From NCBI GenBank assembly GCA_013812515.1, contig JACCTI010000467.1, forward strand, positions 1-5,580: DNA of 5,580 bases, written 5' to 3'. A program made the position numbers and the translations under genes. Below, piece after piece: positions 5,177-5,580 of this stretch (position 1 is the first letter of the stretch; each line of letters starts with the position of its first letter). Under the pieces are notes generated by a model. It saw nothing but the letters and a program-made list of their open reading frames with translations. It did not search any database and was not told the origin of the DNA. Source of the DNA: Chthoniobacterales bacterium. GTDB taxonomy: Bacteria > Verrucomicrobiota > Verrucomicrobiia > Chthoniobacterales > UBA10450.

Positions 5177-5580
5177 TCGCCCGGCTCATGCAGTGGCCGC
5201 AGATGTGCGAGCGCGCGGCGCTTGGTGTCCACGTCCAAGTGCGTGTAACGCTCGTGAATCTTCTCGTCGTTGTGCCCGCTGATCTGGCGTCGCACATCAG
5301 CCGGAACGTCGGCATTCGCCAGCTCGGAAACGAACGTGTGACGCAGCGAGTGAAAGCCGAGCGTCTTGAACTGCCGCCCCTTGCCCTTCTTCTCAACGCC
5401 ACGATCGGAGTAAATCCCCGCCGCAGCCATGACGCGTTGAAACATCGAAGAGAGGCCACGATTGCCGCCTGTGCCCTTGCTGGCGAGCTTCGGGCAAAGC
5501 TTTGCTGCCGGATCGTCGCTGCTCGGCAGTGAGAGCAGGTGCGCTTCCACTTCCGGCATCAACGGCACTTCCAATTGTCC
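5173..5580 (-). CDS. Tyrosine recombinase/integrase, C-terminal catalytic part (runs off right edge)
   Basis: The C-terminal portion of a phage-type integrase that cuts and rejoins DNA through a phosphotyrosine intermediate. The frame stays open to the window edge, so the true start and the N-terminal DNA-binding domains lie to the right; the TTG at 5574 is an internal codon. About 135 residues are visible. The second active-site box is FHSLRHTF (His and Arg of HxxR). The third is SGHNDEKIHERYTH: the GH histidine is followed nine residues later by the nucleophilic Tyr, the canonical spacing. The first catalytic Arg is not visible and should lie upstream. A basic linker (VEKKGKGRQ) precedes the HxxR box. 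The end is intact with a normal short tail after the Tyr. It suggests an integrated element whose body lies to the right or has been rearranged. No tRNA or clear att repeat is seen nearby. Confidence 0.88.
   Translation of the reverse strand, partial: GQLEVPLMPEVEAHLLSLPSSDDPAAKLCPKLASKGTGGNRGLSSMFQRVMAAAGIYSDRGVEKKGKGRQFKTLGFHSLRHTFVSELANADVPADVRRQISGHNDEKIHERYTHLDVDTKRRALAHLRPLHEPGE

Noticed and set aside
1..5580. CRISPR array, retron, toxin-antitoxin pair or other defence system
   Set aside because: No regularly spaced repeats, reverse transcriptase, Cas, nuclease or toxin motifs were found on either strand.

Overview
This is a GC-rich bacterial window. Its gene content fits a soil or sediment Verrucomicrobiota (Chthoniobacterales/Udaeobacter-like) genome: a verrucomicrobial-type DUF5069 protein, a secreted formylglycine-dependent sulfatase, a small SET-domain methyltransferase with a post-SET zinc site, and a CBM6-like beta-sandwich of the kind found at the C-termini of secreted proteins in that phylum. 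Shine-Dalgarno sites are mostly weak or absent, which also fits. The lineage is inferred from protein style; no rRNA or marker gene is present.

Layout. 1-96: left edge with GTTCAA/GTTCGA-type words. 97-711 (-): a short MalG-like sugar ABC permease domain that ends before the usual last membrane helix. 712-1004: no convincing gene, one imperfect hairpin. 1005-1520 (+): DUF5069 protein, followed 18 bases later by an unlisted 45-residue lipoprotein (1539-1676, GTG start). These converge on 1699-2175 (-), the SET methyltransferase. 2176-2432: intergenic, with two overlapping hairpins and one copy of a repeat. 2449-3936 (-): the sulfatase. Its first 38 coding-strand bases closely match a copy lying just beyond its stop, and its last ~30 codons look frameshifted at a seven-A run. 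3937-4135: a gap with one short open frame. 4136-4448 (-): a three-helix membrane protein broken by an apparent one-base frameshift. 4499-4885 (+): a carbohydrate-binding-type module cut off from its parent protein. 4886-5172: a weak candidate ORF overlapping the integrase stop by ATGA. 5173-5580 (-): the C-terminal catalytic part of a tyrosine recombinase that runs off the right edge.

How it fits together. The left part (permease, DUF5069, lipoprotein, SET, sulfatase) is mostly intact and suggests a glycan-using cell: the sulfatase would remove sulfate esters outside the cytoplasm, and a sugar ABC system would import products. That link is inference, because the genes are not one operon. The right part (frameshifted membrane gene, orphan binding module, integrase end) looks like an eroding, rearranged accessory segment. 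I see no CRISPR array, tRNA, rRNA, transposase or recognisable defence system. The best leads are the repeat flanking the sulfatase, the poly-A frame change at its 3' end, and the hidden lipoprotein gene.
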